NCBI GenBank assembly: GCA_032068765.1
Contig: DAMBHY010000013.1
Coordinates: forward strand, 1-64,000
Direction: 5' to 3'
Length of the DNA: 64,000 nt
Source: DAMBHY01 sp032068765
GTDB taxonomy: Bacteria; Bacteroidota; Bacteroidia; Bacteroidales; Dysgonomonadaceae
In this document: positions 8,803 through 18,782 of the stretch, one piece after another
Position numbering within the stretch: position 1 is the first letter of the stretch
How the letters are laid out: the number at the start of each line of letters is the position of its first letter
Made by a program: the position numbers and the translations under genes
The notes under the pieces: generated by a model
The model's input: the letters and a program-made list of their open reading frames with translations, nothing else
Told to the model about the DNA's origin: nothing
The model's database searches: none

Positions 8803-9582
8803 CTATCCCGCCACATTGGTCTTGATGCCCAATTTCTCCACCTCTGCAGCAATTTCGCGCAAGCGTTCGATAGAAACCTTTTCGAGGCGTTTTGCGGGGG
8901 TTTCACGGTCGATGGTATAAATCATCACCTCACGAGGTTTTAGTTCTTTTACAAGCTCTAGCCATGCTGAAACTTCCTCTTCCGTGCTATTATTAATATA
9001 CTTTTCTTCAAATTCACCTTTCAGAAACATCGTCTGCAAAATGAAATCATTGCCGAATCTTTTGTAAAGTTCTACCTGTTTTGCCACGGAATATTCAGAA
9101 GAATTGGGTCTGTCCATCAGCCTTACCGTTTCGTCAAAAGCGGAATCGAGTTTCAGAATCGGATTGTCTACTTTGCGCATCGCATCAAAAACCCCGGGTT
9201 TTCCCACGTTCATTCCGTTGGTCAATACGCTGATTTTTGTTTTGGGAAAATATTTATCGCGCAATTCGATGGTATAATCAATGATTTGCGGAAAGTGAGG
9301 ATTAGCTGTTGGTTCTCCATTTCCCGCGAAGGTAATAACATCAAGATGCGCTTTTTCTTTTTGAAGAGTAGTCAATTTGTCTTCCATCGCAGCGCGAAAG
9401 TTTTCAGCGTCCGGAAGTCGGGTATTGGTCCTAAAATCCTTGTTAAATCCGCATTCGCAATAGATGCAGTCAAACGAACACAGTTTGCCGTCGTAGGGTA
9501 GGAGGTTCACACCGAGAGAACTACCCATTCGACGGCTATGGATAGGACCGTAGACGATTTCGTGAAATAGAATTGTTGACAT
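8803..9582 (-). CDS. Radical SAM protein (COG0731-like)
   Basis: A 259-residue radical S-adenosylmethionine enzyme. The cluster motif CSFDCIYC (CxxxCxxC) lies about residues 34-41, followed by the SAM-binding segment FAGNGEPT and a barrel with VLTNGMNV. The C-terminus holds the conserved EVMIYTIDRETP. The family is related to the Tyw1-like radical SAM proteins, but the substrate in bacteria is not known. The reading frame extends further upstream, yet that part overlaps the neighbouring gene, so the ATG at 9582 (MSTILFHE) is chosen. Only 5 bp separate it from the YqaA-like gene, so the two probably form an operon. Confidence 0.85.
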   Translation of the reverse strand: MSTILFHEIVYGPIHSRRMGSSLGVNLLPYDGKLCSFDCIYCECGFNKDFRTNTRLPDAENFRAAMEDKLTTLQKEKAHLDVITFAGNGEPTANPHFPQIIDYTIELRDKYFPKTKISVLTNGMNVGKPGVFDAMRKVDNPILKLDSAFDETVRLMDRPNSSEYSVAKQVELYKRFGNDFILQTMFLKGEFEEKYINNSTEEEVSAWLELVKELKPREVMIYTIDRETPAKRLEKVSIERLREIAAEVEKLGIKTNVAG

Positions 9583-9587
9583 AATAT

Positions 9588-10049
9588 TTATATAAATTTG
9601 AAAAACTGCAGAATTTGTTCTGTTCCAAATCCTACAACAATATATCGTAAAAATTTTCCTAACGTCATAAACAATATCACCAGCCAGAAGTTTGCGCGCA
9701 TGAACCCCAACGCTACGGCAATGATATCGCCGACACCAGGTAGAAATACAAAGAAACTCATAAAAGCTCCTTTGCCGTGAAGCCATTGTATCATTTTATC
9801 CACCTTTTCCTGCTTGATTTTGAACCATTTTTCCAGCCATTCTGTCTTTCCAAGGCAACCTACGTAGTAGCAAGTGATACCGCCTAGCGAATTTCCGATC
9901 GTGGCAAAACCGATGCAAGTCCAGACGTCCATTCCTGCAGCAATCAATGCCGCGAAAACCACTTCCGAGCCAAAAGGAAGTACTGTAGCAGCTAAAAATG
10001 AAGCCAAAAATAATCCTAAATAACCGTATTCTACCAGTCCATCAAGCAT
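9588..10049 (-). CDS. YqaA-like membrane protein (DedA/VTT family)
   Basis: A 153-residue inner membrane protein of the DedA/VTT superfamily, whose larger members move lipid carriers such as undecaprenyl phosphate across the membrane. Seen are an N-terminal re-entrant-like hydrophobic segment with the acidic PFGSEVV, a Gly-rich NSLGGITCYYVG helix, the family signature FMSFFVFLPGVGDIIAVALGF and a final membrane helix. This is the short YqaA subfamily. It is likely co-transcribed with the downstream radical SAM gene. Substrate is unknown. Confidence 0.8.
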   Translation of the reverse strand: MLDGLVEYGYLGLFLASFLAATVLPFGSEVVFAALIAAGMDVWTCIGFATIGNSLGGITCYYVGCLGKTEWLEKWFKIKQEKVDKMIQWLHGKGAFMSFFVFLPGVGDIIAVALGFMRANFWLVILFMTLGKFLRYIVVGFGTEQILQFFKFI

Positions 10050-10141
10050 AACCCCTATATCTCCTAAATGGGACTTTTTTGTATATTTCTTCTACTTTCA
10101 TTATTTCAATTATATTTCAGCTTTATTGGGGTACAAAGTGG

Positions 10142-12943
10142 TCAATGCGCTTCCAGCCAGTTTCTTCCGGCTCCGCAGTCGGTTTTGAGCGGAACGATGA
10201 GTTTACAGGCATTTTCCATTTCTTCCTCGACGAGGTGCATCACACGATCTTTTTCATCCATCGGCACGTTGAAATTGAGTTCGTCATGTACCTGGAGAAT
10301 CATTTTTGATTTAAGATTTTCCTTCTTGAGTCGATTGAAAATATTCACCATCGCTATTTTTATGATATCTGCCGCACTTCCCTGAATGGGTGCGTTGATG
10401 GCATTGCGTTCCGCATAACCTCTTACTGTTGCGTTGCGCGAATTGATGTCATTGACATAGCGTTTGCGCCCGTAAATAGTTTCCACATATTGCTTTTCCC
10501 TCGCTTTTTTTATAATCTCATCCATGTATCGCTTCACACCTGGATAGGTTGCAAAATAACCATCAATGAGTTCTTTTGCCTCGGCGCGTGGAATATTCAA
10601 TCTTTCAGAAAGTCCGAAAACGGAAATACCGTAAATGATGCCGAAGTTCGCTGTTTTCGCTTTGCGGCGCATGTCGGAACTTACTTCCTTCAATGGGACA
10701 TTATATATTTTCGCTGAAGTGGCGGCATGAATATCTTCCCCGACATTAAAAGCATCTACGAGATTTTTATCCTCACTCAGATGCGCCATGATGCGTAATT
10801 CTATCTGTGAATAGTCGGCAGATACAAAAGTACAACCTTCGTCAGGAATGAATACTCTGCGCATCTCTTTTCCGCGAGCGTCGCGGATAGGTATATTCTG
10901 CAGGTTTGGATTGGTACTGCTGAGACGTCCCGTAGCGGCAACAGTCTGATTGAAAGAAGTATGAATTTTTCCTGTTTTTGGATTCACCAATTGAGGGAAA
11001 GCGTCCACATAAGTACTCAAAAGTTTGCGCAAACCGCGTTGTTCCAGTATCTTTTCGATAATTGGATGCTTATTGCGCAGTTTTTCCAACTCATCTTCAC
11101 TTGTTTTATATTGTCCGGTGGATGTTTTCTTGGGCTTTTCTACTATTTTGAGACGGTTAAACAGAACCTCGCCAATTTGTTTAGGTGAATTGATATTGAA
11201 TTCGATTCCTGCCAATTGGGATATCTCATTTTCAATATTGCACAATTCCTCTGTTAGTTCGTCAGAAAGCGATTTTAGTGCTTCCATATCCAGTCGCACA
11301 CCATTCCATTCCATATCCACCAATACATAAATCAGCGGACATTCGATTTCGTCAAAAAGCTTTTTAAGATTATTTTCTTCTAGTTCTTTTTCTAAAATAT
11401 TCTTCAACTTCAAAGTTACGTCGGCATCTTCACACGCGTAATCACAAATATCACAAGGAGGTAAATCTCCCATGGAAAGCTGATTTTTACCTTTCGGACC
11501 GATAAGTTGATCGATATGAATGGTGTCATATTTCAGATAAACTTCTGCCAGATAATCCATTCCGTGGCGTGATTCGGGCGAAATGAGATAATGCGCAATC
11601 ATGGTATCAAATAACTTACCTTTTACTTCCACTCCAAAACCCTTTAATCCTAAAATATCAAATTTGAGATTTTGTCCTATTTTCTCAATATTTTCATTTT
11701 CAAATATCGGGCGGAATATGTTAATCTGAGTTTGAGCGACGGTTTTGTCTTTTGAAATGGGAACCCAGTATGCTTCACCTTCTGTGGCTGCAAAAGAAAG
11801 TCCCACTACATGGCTCGTTATCGGGTCCATTCCGGTGGTCTCCGTGTCGAAACAGATGGATGGAAGTGTGCTGAGTCTTTTCGCTAGTGTTTTCATTTCT
11901 TCCAGCGTATCCACCATCTTATAGTTGTGATGAATCGTAGTGATGTTGTCGAAACTGGGAGTAATTTCCTTATTCGAAAATAGTTCCGTTTGTTGGTTCT
12001 GTGTTTCCTCACCTCCGCCAAACAAATCCAATTGTCCTGTCGGCGCAGGTTGGGATTTAGCTGACGTTTCTACGCCCAAAACCCGTGTAATCAAAGTCCT
12101 GAATTCGAGCTCTTCGAAGATTGCTTTTAGTTTTTCTTCGTCAATCTGTTTTCTAACAAGCTGTTCGGGGTCTATACATATCGGAACATCCGTCTTTATG
12201 GTTGCTAGGAATTTAGAGAAAACTATCTGCTCCTGGTTTTCCTCAATCTTTGTTCGGAGCGATCCTTTCAATTTTTCGGTATTCGCAATAATATTTTCTA
12301 TCGAACCAAATTCCTGTAACAGTTTTTCGGCAGTTTTTGGTCCTACTCCCGGACATCCGGGAATATTATCGGAAGCGTCACCCATCAATCCGAGATAATC
12401 AATCATTTGCAACGGACTGTTAAGATGATATTTTTCCATCACTTTTTTATCATCAAGGATGTCAAATCCACTTCCAGCGTATTGCGGTTTGTAGATGAAA
12501 ATGTGCGACTCTGTGAGCTGACCGTAATCCTTGTCGGGCGTCATCATATACACATCAAAATCAGTTTTATCGACTCTCTTTGCGATGGTTCCGATAACAT
12601 CGTCTGCTTCGTATCCCTCCATTTCCAAAACGGGAATGTTGTATGCGTCTAATACTTTTTTTATGACAGGGACAGCGGTTTTAATATCTTCAGGCGTTGC
12701 CTGGCGCTGTGCTTTGTAGGCTTCAAATTCCGTATGACGAAAAGTGGGTCCGTCAGGGTCGAAACCTACGGCGATATGGGATGGATTTTCTTTTTTTAGA
12801 ACATCCTCCAAAGTATTTACGAAACCGAAAACAGCGGAAGTATTCTGTCCTTTTGAATTGACACGCGGTGTTTTGATAAAGGCATAGTATGCACGATATA
12901 TCAGTGCGTAGGCATCCAGAAGGAAAAGTTTATTTTTGGACAT
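10142..12943 (-). CDS. polA: DNA polymerase I
   Basis: A 933-residue three-domain polymerase for Okazaki fragment processing and gap repair. Residues 1-300 are the 5'-3' exonuclease (DAYALIYRAYYA, EGYEADDVIG, GDASDNIPG). About 335-520 is the 3'-5' proofreading domain, with active-site motif DTETTGMDP and DTMIAHYL, so proofreading residues look intact. The C-terminal polymerase domain shows motif A (DYSQIELRIMAHLSED), motif B (RRKAKTANFGIIYG) and motif C (QVHDELNF). The frame continues 35 codons upstream, but the ATG at 12943 starting MSKNKLFLLDAYA matches the family start. It diverges from the polyprenyl synthase gene. Confidence 0.97.
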   Translation of the reverse strand: MSKNKLFLLDAYALIYRAYYAFIKTPRVNSKGQNTSAVFGFVNTLEDVLKKENPSHIAVGFDPDGPTFRHTEFEAYKAQRQATPEDIKTAVPVIKKVLDAYNIPVLEMEGYEADDVIGTIAKRVDKTDFDVYMMTPDKDYGQLTESHIFIYKPQYAGSGFDILDDKKVMEKYHLNSPLQMIDYLGLMGDASDNIPGCPGVGPKTAEKLLQEFGSIENIIANTEKLKGSLRTKIEENQEQIVFSKFLATIKTDVPICIDPEQLVRKQIDEEKLKAIFEELEFRTLITRVLGVETSAKSQPAPTGQLDLFGGGEETQNQQTELFSNKEITPSFDNITTIHHNYKMVDTLEEMKTLAKRLSTLPSICFDTETTGMDPITSHVVGLSFAATEGEAYWVPISKDKTVAQTQINIFRPIFENENIEKIGQNLKFDILGLKGFGVEVKGKLFDTMIAHYLISPESRHGMDYLAEVYLKYDTIHIDQLIGPKGKNQLSMGDLPPCDICDYACEDADVTLKLKNILEKELEENNLKKLFDEIECPLIYVLVDMEWNGVRLDMEALKSLSDELTEELCNIENEISQLAGIEFNINSPKQIGEVLFNRLKIVEKPKKTSTGQYKTSEDELEKLRNKHPIIEKILEQRGLRKLLSTYVDAFPQLVNPKTGKIHTSFNQTVAATGRLSSTNPNLQNIPIRDARGKEMRRVFIPDEGCTFVSADYSQIELRIMAHLSEDKNLVDAFNVGEDIHAATSAKIYNVPLKEVSSDMRRKAKTANFGIIYGISVFGLSERLNIPRAEAKELIDGYFATYPGVKRYMDEIIKKAREKQYVETIYGRKRYVNDINSRNATVRGYAERNAINAPIQGSAADIIKIAMVNIFNRLKKENLKSKMILQVHDELNFNVPMDEKDRVMHLVEEEMENACKLIVPLKTDCGAGRNWLEAH

Positions 12944-12989
12944 TATGTAATCTTTACAATTATTAATGAGGGTAAAGTTACAAATAATT

Positions 12990-13020
12990 GTTGCTTTCAG
13001 AAGAAATATATATAAATTTG
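12990..13020 (+). promoter_or_regulatory. Promoter of the polyprenyl synthase gene
   Basis: TAAATTTG at 13013-13020 fits the -7 consensus TAnnTTTG. GTTG at 12990-12993 lies 19 bp upstream and fits a weak -33 element. Transcription would start near 13027, giving a leader of about a dozen bases. Confidence 0.55.
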
Positions 13021-13038
13021 TGGTTAGGTTATAAGTAT

Positions 13039-14007
13039 ATGAATGCAAGTCAGTTTATAAAAGAAACTTTCAAGGACGATTTCTTAGAATTCAACAAATA
13101 TTTGGATGTTGCATTGAGTAATTCTAATCCCCGGATTAACGAAATTATCAAGCATGTTTTTAAATCGAGTGGAAAGCGCGTTCGTCCAATAATGGTTTTT
13201 CTGGCTGCTAAAGCTTGCGGAAATATTACTCCTGAAACCTATCACGGTGCGGTAACTGTAGAGTTGCTTCATACTGCCACACTTATCCATGATGATGTAG
13301 TAGACGAATCTGATATCCGTCGTTCCCAACCCTCTGCCAACGCCATTTTTGATAATAAGCGTTCGGTGCTTGCCGGTGATTATCTGCTTTCATCTTCTCT
13401 CGTAGAATCCGTAAAAACGAATAGTCTAGATGTTGTAAGAATCATCTCTGACTTAGGTAAAAAACTTTCTGAAGGCGAACTCAATCAATATTCCTTAGTG
13501 AATGAAATTATTATTGACGAAAACGAATATTTTGAGGTAATCAACAAGAAAACAGCAAGTTTGATGGACGCGTGCATGCGTATAGGTGCTATTACTGCTG
13601 GAGCGGAAAAGGAGATAGTAGAAGATTTTGGCGAGGTTGGCCGATTAATGGGCATAGCATTCCAGTTACGCGACGATATTTTCGACTATTATAACCAAGA
13701 TGTAGGTAAACCTACTGGTAATGATATTCGAGAAGGAAAAATTACCCTTCCTTTGTTATATGCATTGAAAAATTCAAAGGATAAAGAGTTATTTCTTGAC
13801 ATTATCAGAAATAAGGAGTTTGATGATAAAAATATTGAAAGATTGATAGAATTTGCTATAGAAAATAAAGGTATTGAGCATACATATAATGTGATGAATG
13901 AGCATTTGGAGAAAGCGGATGTAATTATTAAGCAAATGAATATCAATGAGGAAGTTCAGTCTCTTATTCAAACATTTATAATTTTTTTACGAAACCGAAA
14001 CATATAA
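13039..14007 (+). CDS. ispB: Polyprenyl diphosphate synthase (long-chain)
   Basis: A 322-residue all-helical trans-prenyltransferase that extends an allylic diphosphate with isopentenyl diphosphate, giving the side chain of menaquinone. The first Asp-rich motif HDDVVDESDIRR (about 85-95) and second LRDDIFDYY (about 212-220), the KSSGKRVRP-type substrate-binding segment near 50 and GKPTGNDIREGK are all intact. Size and motifs fit octaprenyl or solanesyl diphosphate synthases rather than geranylgeranyl synthase; chain length cannot be fixed from sequence. The ATG at 13039 is preferred over an upstream TTG at 12988 because the promoter lies between them. Confidence 0.88.
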   Translation: MNASQFIKETFKDDFLEFNKYLDVALSNSNPRINEIIKHVFKSSGKRVRPIMVFLAAKACGNITPETYHGAVTVELLHTATLIHDDVVDESDIRRSQPSANAIFDNKRSVLAGDYLLSSSLVESVKTNSLDVVRIISDLGKKLSEGELNQYSLVNEIIIDENEYFEVINKKTASLMDACMRIGAITAGAEKEIVEDFGEVGRLMGIAFQLRDDIFDYYNQDVGKPTGNDIREGKITLPLLYALKNSKDKELFLDIIRNKEFDDKNIERLIEFAIENKGIEHTYNVMNEHLEKADVIIKQMNINEEVQSLIQTFIIFLRNRNI

Positions 14008-14039
14008 AATCCCTCGAATTTTCGAGGGATTTTTCTTTT
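14008..14039. terminator. Bidirectional terminator between convergent genes
   Basis: A perfect 11-bp inverted repeat (AATCCCTCGAA and its complement, 14008-14031) with a two-base centre is followed by T-rich sequence on the plus strand and A-rich sequence on the other side. It lies between the stop codons of the polyprenyl synthase and GH2 genes and can serve both. Confidence 0.85.
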
Positions 14040-14041
14040 AT

Positions 14042-17000
14042 CTAATATAGGAAAGAGATTTTCTGTTTTATTTCCTGTTTTTCTTTAATAGGAATTAGTG
14101 TAAATCCCCAATCATAATCTGCATTCGCAGGAATGCTGTACTGCGGCAGTGGACGGTCACCCCAACTGTCGTATCCTGCAACCCCCTGTTGCTTCATGTC
14201 TAAACAAACTTCCACAAAGTTTTGAGGTTTTATGTCGTTGATATGCGTATGACGAGGCATACGGTTTTCGGGCGAATCCCATCTCTTTCTTTTCAGTTCT
14301 TTAGTTTTGTCCGAAACTTCATCTGGGTAGTAATTGTTCCACTGATAAGGGCGATTTTTATTTTCTTCGGAATCAAAATCTTCCACGCTGTTTCGAAGCG
14401 CGTTAAATTCAATTGTATTGTCCGCCACAATGAGCAATTCTTTTCCTTTATCCGATAGTGATAGCCAACGCGTATCGGTGCGGTGACCATTTTCTTGAGG
14501 ACGAACATAAGGAAAATACATAGCTTCTGCTGTAGTTTCATATTTGCCAACCATTGAACCATCCGAACGGTCGAGATAATTTTCTCCGGGACCTTTGCCG
14601 AAATAAGTTATTTTGTTCATTTCTACTGGAAGTCGGAATCTTACACCAATTCGTGGAACCATCAAAGCAGTGTCTTTTCTTGCTTCTACGGCAGAAGGGG
14701 AGAAGGTTGCTAAAGCTTCACTTTCCGTTTTAGAAGTTGCATTTTCTTTGATTTTAGTGGAAGTAAAATGCGCTTTCACATTCACAATTCCCGAAGGATA
14801 AATGCGATATTGGATGATGTATTCATTTCCGATTGGAAGACGATAAGCAGCTGTAATAACTGCAATATTGTTTTTAATATCGGTTTTAACACTTGTAATT
14901 TTGAAGTTCTTGCTTGATTCTTTCCATACTTGCAAACGATAAGGCATACTGCTTCCGTAATCATTGTCGGTTGGTCCACGCCAGAAGTTGGGCTGAATAC
15001 CAAAGTTTTCTGCAAAATATTCTTTTCCTTCTACTTTGTAAGAAGTCACAACGCCTTTGTTTTGATCAAAATGAAATTCTACTTTATCGGAATAAACGAG
15101 TGTTTCATTGGCGCTCTTTTTTATTTTAATTTTAGAATAATTATAAGCTTCCAGATAAGCTTCTTTTGCTAGCGAAACAGGCAATTTAAATTGTTCAGTA
15201 GCCACGATATGACCTGCAGGAATCAATTGATTTGTTTTATTTGAAGAAACTTTGAACGTAATAAAATACGATTTACCCGGTTTTGGATTTATGACAGGGT
15301 AGGAGATGGTAAAAATTTTTGTTTCAAGCGGTTGAAGTTTCACATCCAAATATCCCGAATCAATTTCGTTTTCATCTTCAGAAATTATGTATTGAAAACT
15401 GTAATTATCTGAGCTTGTAAATGATTTTCGGTTAGTAATGGAGAATTCTCCATTTTGAATATCTACTTGTTCTATTCCAAAATCCTGATAAGCGTATTTA
15501 ACTTCCGTCATAGCAGGGTGGGGAGTTCTATCTGGATTTACGATACCATTGCACAAGAAATTTCCATCTGTAGGCATGTCTTTTCCATAGTCTCCGCCAT
15601 ATTTCCAGTAATGTATACCATTTTCATCAACGGCATCCAATCCCTGATCTACCCAATCCCAAATGTAACCACCTTGCAGGTTTGGATATTTGTAAATTTC
15701 TTTCCACATTAGTGAAATATTGCCGCTAGAGTTTCCCATAGCATGCGAGTATTCTGAAGGAACAATGGGTCGGTCACTTCCGTTTTTCCCAATTTTTCCA
15801 AGCCATTCGGCATCAGGATATTGGGGCACATACATGTCGCTGTTCCATTCCCATTGCGCACGCTCGTAGTTTACCGGACGTTGCATAAGATTCTTGTCAG
15901 CTTGTTTTAGATATAAGTATGTTTGATAGAAATTATATCCGTTTCCTGCCTCATTTCCCAATGACCAAATTGTAACTGAAGGGTGATTTTTGTTGCGTTC
16001 AAACATATTTTCCGTTCTGTAAATATGCGGTTTCAACCATTCAATATTATTACCCAAAGTGCCTCCTTTATTGAGGTTATAATACATTCCGTGAGACTCA
16101 ATGTTGGCTTCGTCATAAACGTAAATCCCGTATTCGTTGCATAATTCGTAGAATCGGCGTTGTTGTGGATAATGAGACAGACGAACAGAATTGATGTTGT
16201 TGAGCTTCATTAATGTAAAATCCTTTTTCATCAGATCTTCTGTTATGTAATGACCTGTTGCGGGATTAGTTTCGTGAATATTCACACCTTTCAGGTATAC
16301 CGGTTTGCCATTTATAAGAAATTGTGAAATTTTTTTGCCGTCGGCGAGTACTTGCTCTTTGATTTCTATTCTTCTGAAACCAACATTGTACGGGATGACT
16401 TCTGTAATTTTTCTGTCTGTTTCAGTAGTGATAAGAAGTTTATAAAGGTTAGGTGTTTCAGCTGTCCATTTCAGAGGATTTTGGACGATTTTGGAAAACG
16501 AAATTTCCTTTTCTTCATTAGCTTTTATGGTTTGAGAAGACTTGTCAGTAGCGACAATATTACCTTTATTATCCATCAATTCATAAGATATTATAATATT
16601 CTTAGTTGAAGCTGCGTTGTTAGAAATTTTGGTTCTCAGACAAAAAATGCCATCTTTATATTGATTGTCGAGACTTGAAAGAATTGAGAAGTCTCTGACA
16701 TGTGCCTGGGGCTGAGACCACAGATAAACATCGCGTTCTATACCGCTTATGCGCCAAAAATCTTGACATTCGAGGTAAGAACCAGTGCTCCATCGGAAAA
16801 TTTTGAGAACAAGTGTGTTTTTTCCAACTTTCACATATTTGTTTATTTTGAATTCGGCAAGGTTTTTTGAGTCCTCGTTGTATCCTACTTCTTTGCCGTT
16901 GATATAAACGTAAACACCTGACTTTGCTCCACCGATATTCAGGAAAATATCTCTTTGTATCCAATCTTGCGGAATGTTAATATCTCTACGGTAAACGCCA

Positions 17001-17425
17001 ACCGGATTCATCTCCGGAAGGCTAGGAGGATTCGGATTGCGAGGCTTGAATTCATAGCCATGATTGGTATAGATAGCTGTGCCGAATTCCTGAACTTCCC
17101 AGTTTCCCGGCACTTTGATATCTTTCCAATCCGCAAGAGGGTAGGAGGGTTGTTCGATATTTTGAGGCAATTGTTTGTATCCTTCCACAAAATAGAATTT
17201 CCAAGTGCCGTTAAGTGATTCGTAATATTTGCTTTGCTCGAATTTTTGATTCAAGGCATCTTTAGCATTATCAAAAACCATAAACTCAGTACGAGGGAGT
17301 TCTTTGTTTACAGAAACTGTTTGAATGTCCTGCCAATAAGGCAGGGATTGGGTTTGGGCGACAGCACTCCACACGCACATGAATAAAAATAGAGAGGTTT
17401 GTCCAATTTTTGTTATTCTAGTCAT
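14042..17425 (-). CDS. Secreted beta-galactosidase-like glycoside hydrolase, GH2
   Basis: An 1127-residue enzyme with the five-domain plan of LacZ-type GH2 enzymes. A signal peptide spans about 1-23 (SAVAQT). An N-terminal jelly roll has PGNWEVQ; two immunoglobulin-like domains flank a TIM barrel with NINSVRLSHYPQ, the acid/base motif SLGNEAGNG and the nucleophile region VPSEYSHAMGNS. The final large beta-sandwich includes FWRGPTDNDYG and GKGPGENYLDR, both LacZ hallmarks. It should release terminal beta-galactose from glycans in the periplasm or at the cell surface. The gene is alone: no SusCD genes or regulators are next to it. Confidence 0.93.
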   Translation of the reverse strand: MTRITKIGQTSLFLFMCVWSAVAQTQSLPYWQDIQTVSVNKELPRTEFMVFDNAKDALNQKFEQSKYYESLNGTWKFYFVEGYKQLPQNIEQPSYPLADWKDIKVPGNWEVQEFGTAIYTNHGYEFKPRNPNPPSLPEMNPVGVYRRDINIPQDWIQRDIFLNIGGAKSGVYVYINGKEVGYNEDSKNLAEFKINKYVKVGKNTLVLKIFRWSTGSYLECQDFWRISGIERDVYLWSQPQAHVRDFSILSSLDNQYKDGIFCLRTKISNNAASTKNIIISYELMDNKGNIVATDKSSQTIKANEEKEISFSKIVQNPLKWTAETPNLYKLLITTETDRKITEVIPYNVGFRRIEIKEQVLADGKKISQFLINGKPVYLKGVNIHETNPATGHYITEDLMKKDFTLMKLNNINSVRLSHYPQQRRFYELCNEYGIYVYDEANIESHGMYYNLNKGGTLGNNIEWLKPHIYRTENMFERNKNHPSVTIWSLGNEAGNGYNFYQTYLYLKQADKNLMQRPVNYERAQWEWNSDMYVPQYPDAEWLGKIGKNGSDRPIVPSEYSHAMGNSSGNISLMWKEIYKYPNLQGGYIWDWVDQGLDAVDENGIHYWKYGGDYGKDMPTDGNFLCNGIVNPDRTPHPAMTEVKYAYQDFGIEQVDIQNGEFSITNRKSFTSSDNYSFQYIISEDENEIDSGYLDVKLQPLETKIFTISYPVINPKPGKSYFITFKVSSNKTNQLIPAGHIVATEQFKLPVSLAKEAYLEAYNYSKIKIKKSANETLVYSDKVEFHFDQNKGVVTSYKVEGKEYFAENFGIQPNFWRGPTDNDYGSSMPYRLQVWKESSKNFKITSVKTDIKNNIAVITAAYRLPIGNEYIIQYRIYPSGIVNVKAHFTSTKIKENATSKTESEALATFSPSAVEARKDTALMVPRIGVRFRLPVEMNKITYFGKGPGENYLDRSDGSMVGKYETTAEAMYFPYVRPQENGHRTDTRWLSLSDKGKELLIVADNTIEFNALRNSVEDFDSEENKNRPYQWNNYYPDEVSDKTKELKRKRWDSPENRMPRHTHINDIKPQNFVEVCLDMKQQGVAGYDSWGDRPLPQYSIPANADYDWGFTLIPIKEKQEIKQKISFLY

Positions 17426-17578
17426 ATTAGGAAAATTTTATTCTCAAACACTTGTGTTAAAAATGACTGCAGCGCAATTATTGTTAGTTAATTTGCTCCT
17501 GCAAAGTTCTATTAATTATATTGAGATAATTAGTTCAAACAAAGTAATCTCCTAATTATTTTAAGGCATTTCACACAA

Positions 17579-18442
17579 TCATTTTATTTCTTCCAGCAAT
17601 TTATTTGCCAATCGACTTGCCCCAATTCTAAAATATTCGGGTGTACACCATTCTTCTCCTAAAACTTCTTTAACAATAGTATAATATTTGAGAGCATCTT
17701 CTACAGTTGAAACGCCTCCTGAAACTTTGAAACCGATTTTCTTACCTGTCTTTCCATAATAGGATTTAATAGCATTGCACATTGCATAAGCAGCCTCAGG
17801 AGAGGCTCCTTCGTATACTTTTCCTGTTGAGGTTTTAATAAAATCAGCTCCTGAGTAAATGGAAAGAATTGCTGCGTCATGAATTTTTTGTACATTTTTC
17901 AAAGCTCCTGTTTCCAAAATCACTTTCAAATGGGCTTCGTGACAGGCCTCTTTTATTTCATCAATTTCTTCACAGAGTTCTTCGTATTCTGCGTTTAGGA
18001 ACAATCCGAGATTGAGTACGATGTCTATTTCGTCAGCTCCATCGTGCACGGCAAGTGCTGTTTCGGCTATTTTTGATTCTATAAATGTTTGAGAATGAGG
18101 AAATCCTCCGGAGACGCATGCAATTTTTACATCCGCGGTCAGTGCTTCCTTTACTGTTTTAGCGAAAATTGGATAAACACAGATGGCTGCAACATTTGGA
18201 ATATCGGAGTATGAACCTTCGAAATCATTTACGTTTTGAACGAATTGCCAAACGCTTTCGCGTGTGTCTGTAGTATTTAGAGAGGTCAAATCGATACAAG
18301 AATACATCAATTTTTTAACTGCTGTTGTATTGTTTTCTTGCAATTTCTTAGCGAAAATTTGATCAAGTTTTTTCGTTACTTCTTCATTTTCTAATTTGAA
18401 AGAATGCTCTTTTATCGCATCTAAATATTTATTTGTTTCCAT
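17579..18442 (-). CDS. deoC: Deoxyribose-phosphate aldolase
   Basis: A class I aldolase that splits 2-deoxyribose 5-phosphate into glyceraldehyde 3-phosphate and acetaldehyde, for deoxynucleoside catabolism. At 287 residues it is slightly longer than many. The Schiff-base lysine is in FIKTSTGKVYEG (first Lys) and the proton-relay lysine in GFKVSGGV. The IDIVLNLG and VILETGAL strands of the barrel are clear. It is the last gene of the minus-strand block mnmG-apt-uvrC-dtd-mazG-deoC and follows the MazG-like gene by 10 bp. Confidence 0.96.
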   Translation of the reverse strand: METNKYLDAIKEHSFKLENEEVTKKLDQIFAKKLQENNTTAVKKLMYSCIDLTSLNTTDTRESVWQFVQNVNDFEGSYSDIPNVAAICVYPIFAKTVKEALTADVKIACVSGGFPHSQTFIESKIAETALAVHDGADEIDIVLNLGLFLNAEYEELCEEIDEIKEACHEAHLKVILETGALKNVQKIHDAAILSIYSGADFIKTSTGKVYEGASPEAAYAMCNAIKSYYGKTGKKIGFKVSGGVSTVEDALKYYTIVKEVLGEEWCTPEYFRIGASRLANKLLEEIK

Positions 18443-18452
18443 ATTGTGATTG

Positions 18453-18782
18453 TTATAATTTTAATTTTTCGTTTTCTAAATGACGAGTTGCATCGCGGTT
18501 TGTTTTCTTTTCTAAATTCTTTTGGAAAGCATTGTCTAGATTAACCCCTGTTTGATTAGCAAGACATACGAGGACCCACAAAACATCCGCCATTTCGTCT
18601 GCTATATTTTTATTTTTGTCCGATTCTTTGAATGATTGTTCTCCATAAGTTCGTGACATGATTCGTGCTAGTTCTCCCACTTCTTCCATCAGGATGGTCA
18701 TGTTGGTGAGTTCACTAAAATATCGAACACCATATTTTTTTATCCAGCTGTCTACTTCCTGTTGTGCTTCTTGCAGTGTCAT
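18453..18782 (-). CDS. MazG-like nucleotide pyrophosphohydrolase
   Basis: A 109-residue all-alpha NTP pyrophosphohydrolase. The metal-binding signature appears as EEVGELAR (about 31-38) and the second acidic motif ADEMADVLWVL (about 63-73), giving the ExxE-12to28-ExxD pattern of the MazG/dUTPase-like superfamily. Such small proteins hydrolyse non-canonical or excess (d)NTPs. The start overlaps the stop of dtd by one base, so the two are translationally linked. Its exact nucleotide is unknown. Confidence 0.88.
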   Translation of the reverse strand: MTLQEAQQEVDSWIKKYGVRYFSELTNMTILMEEVGELARIMSRTYGEQSFKESDKNKNIADEMADVLWVLVCLANQTGVNLDNAFQKNLEKKTNRDATRHLENEKLKL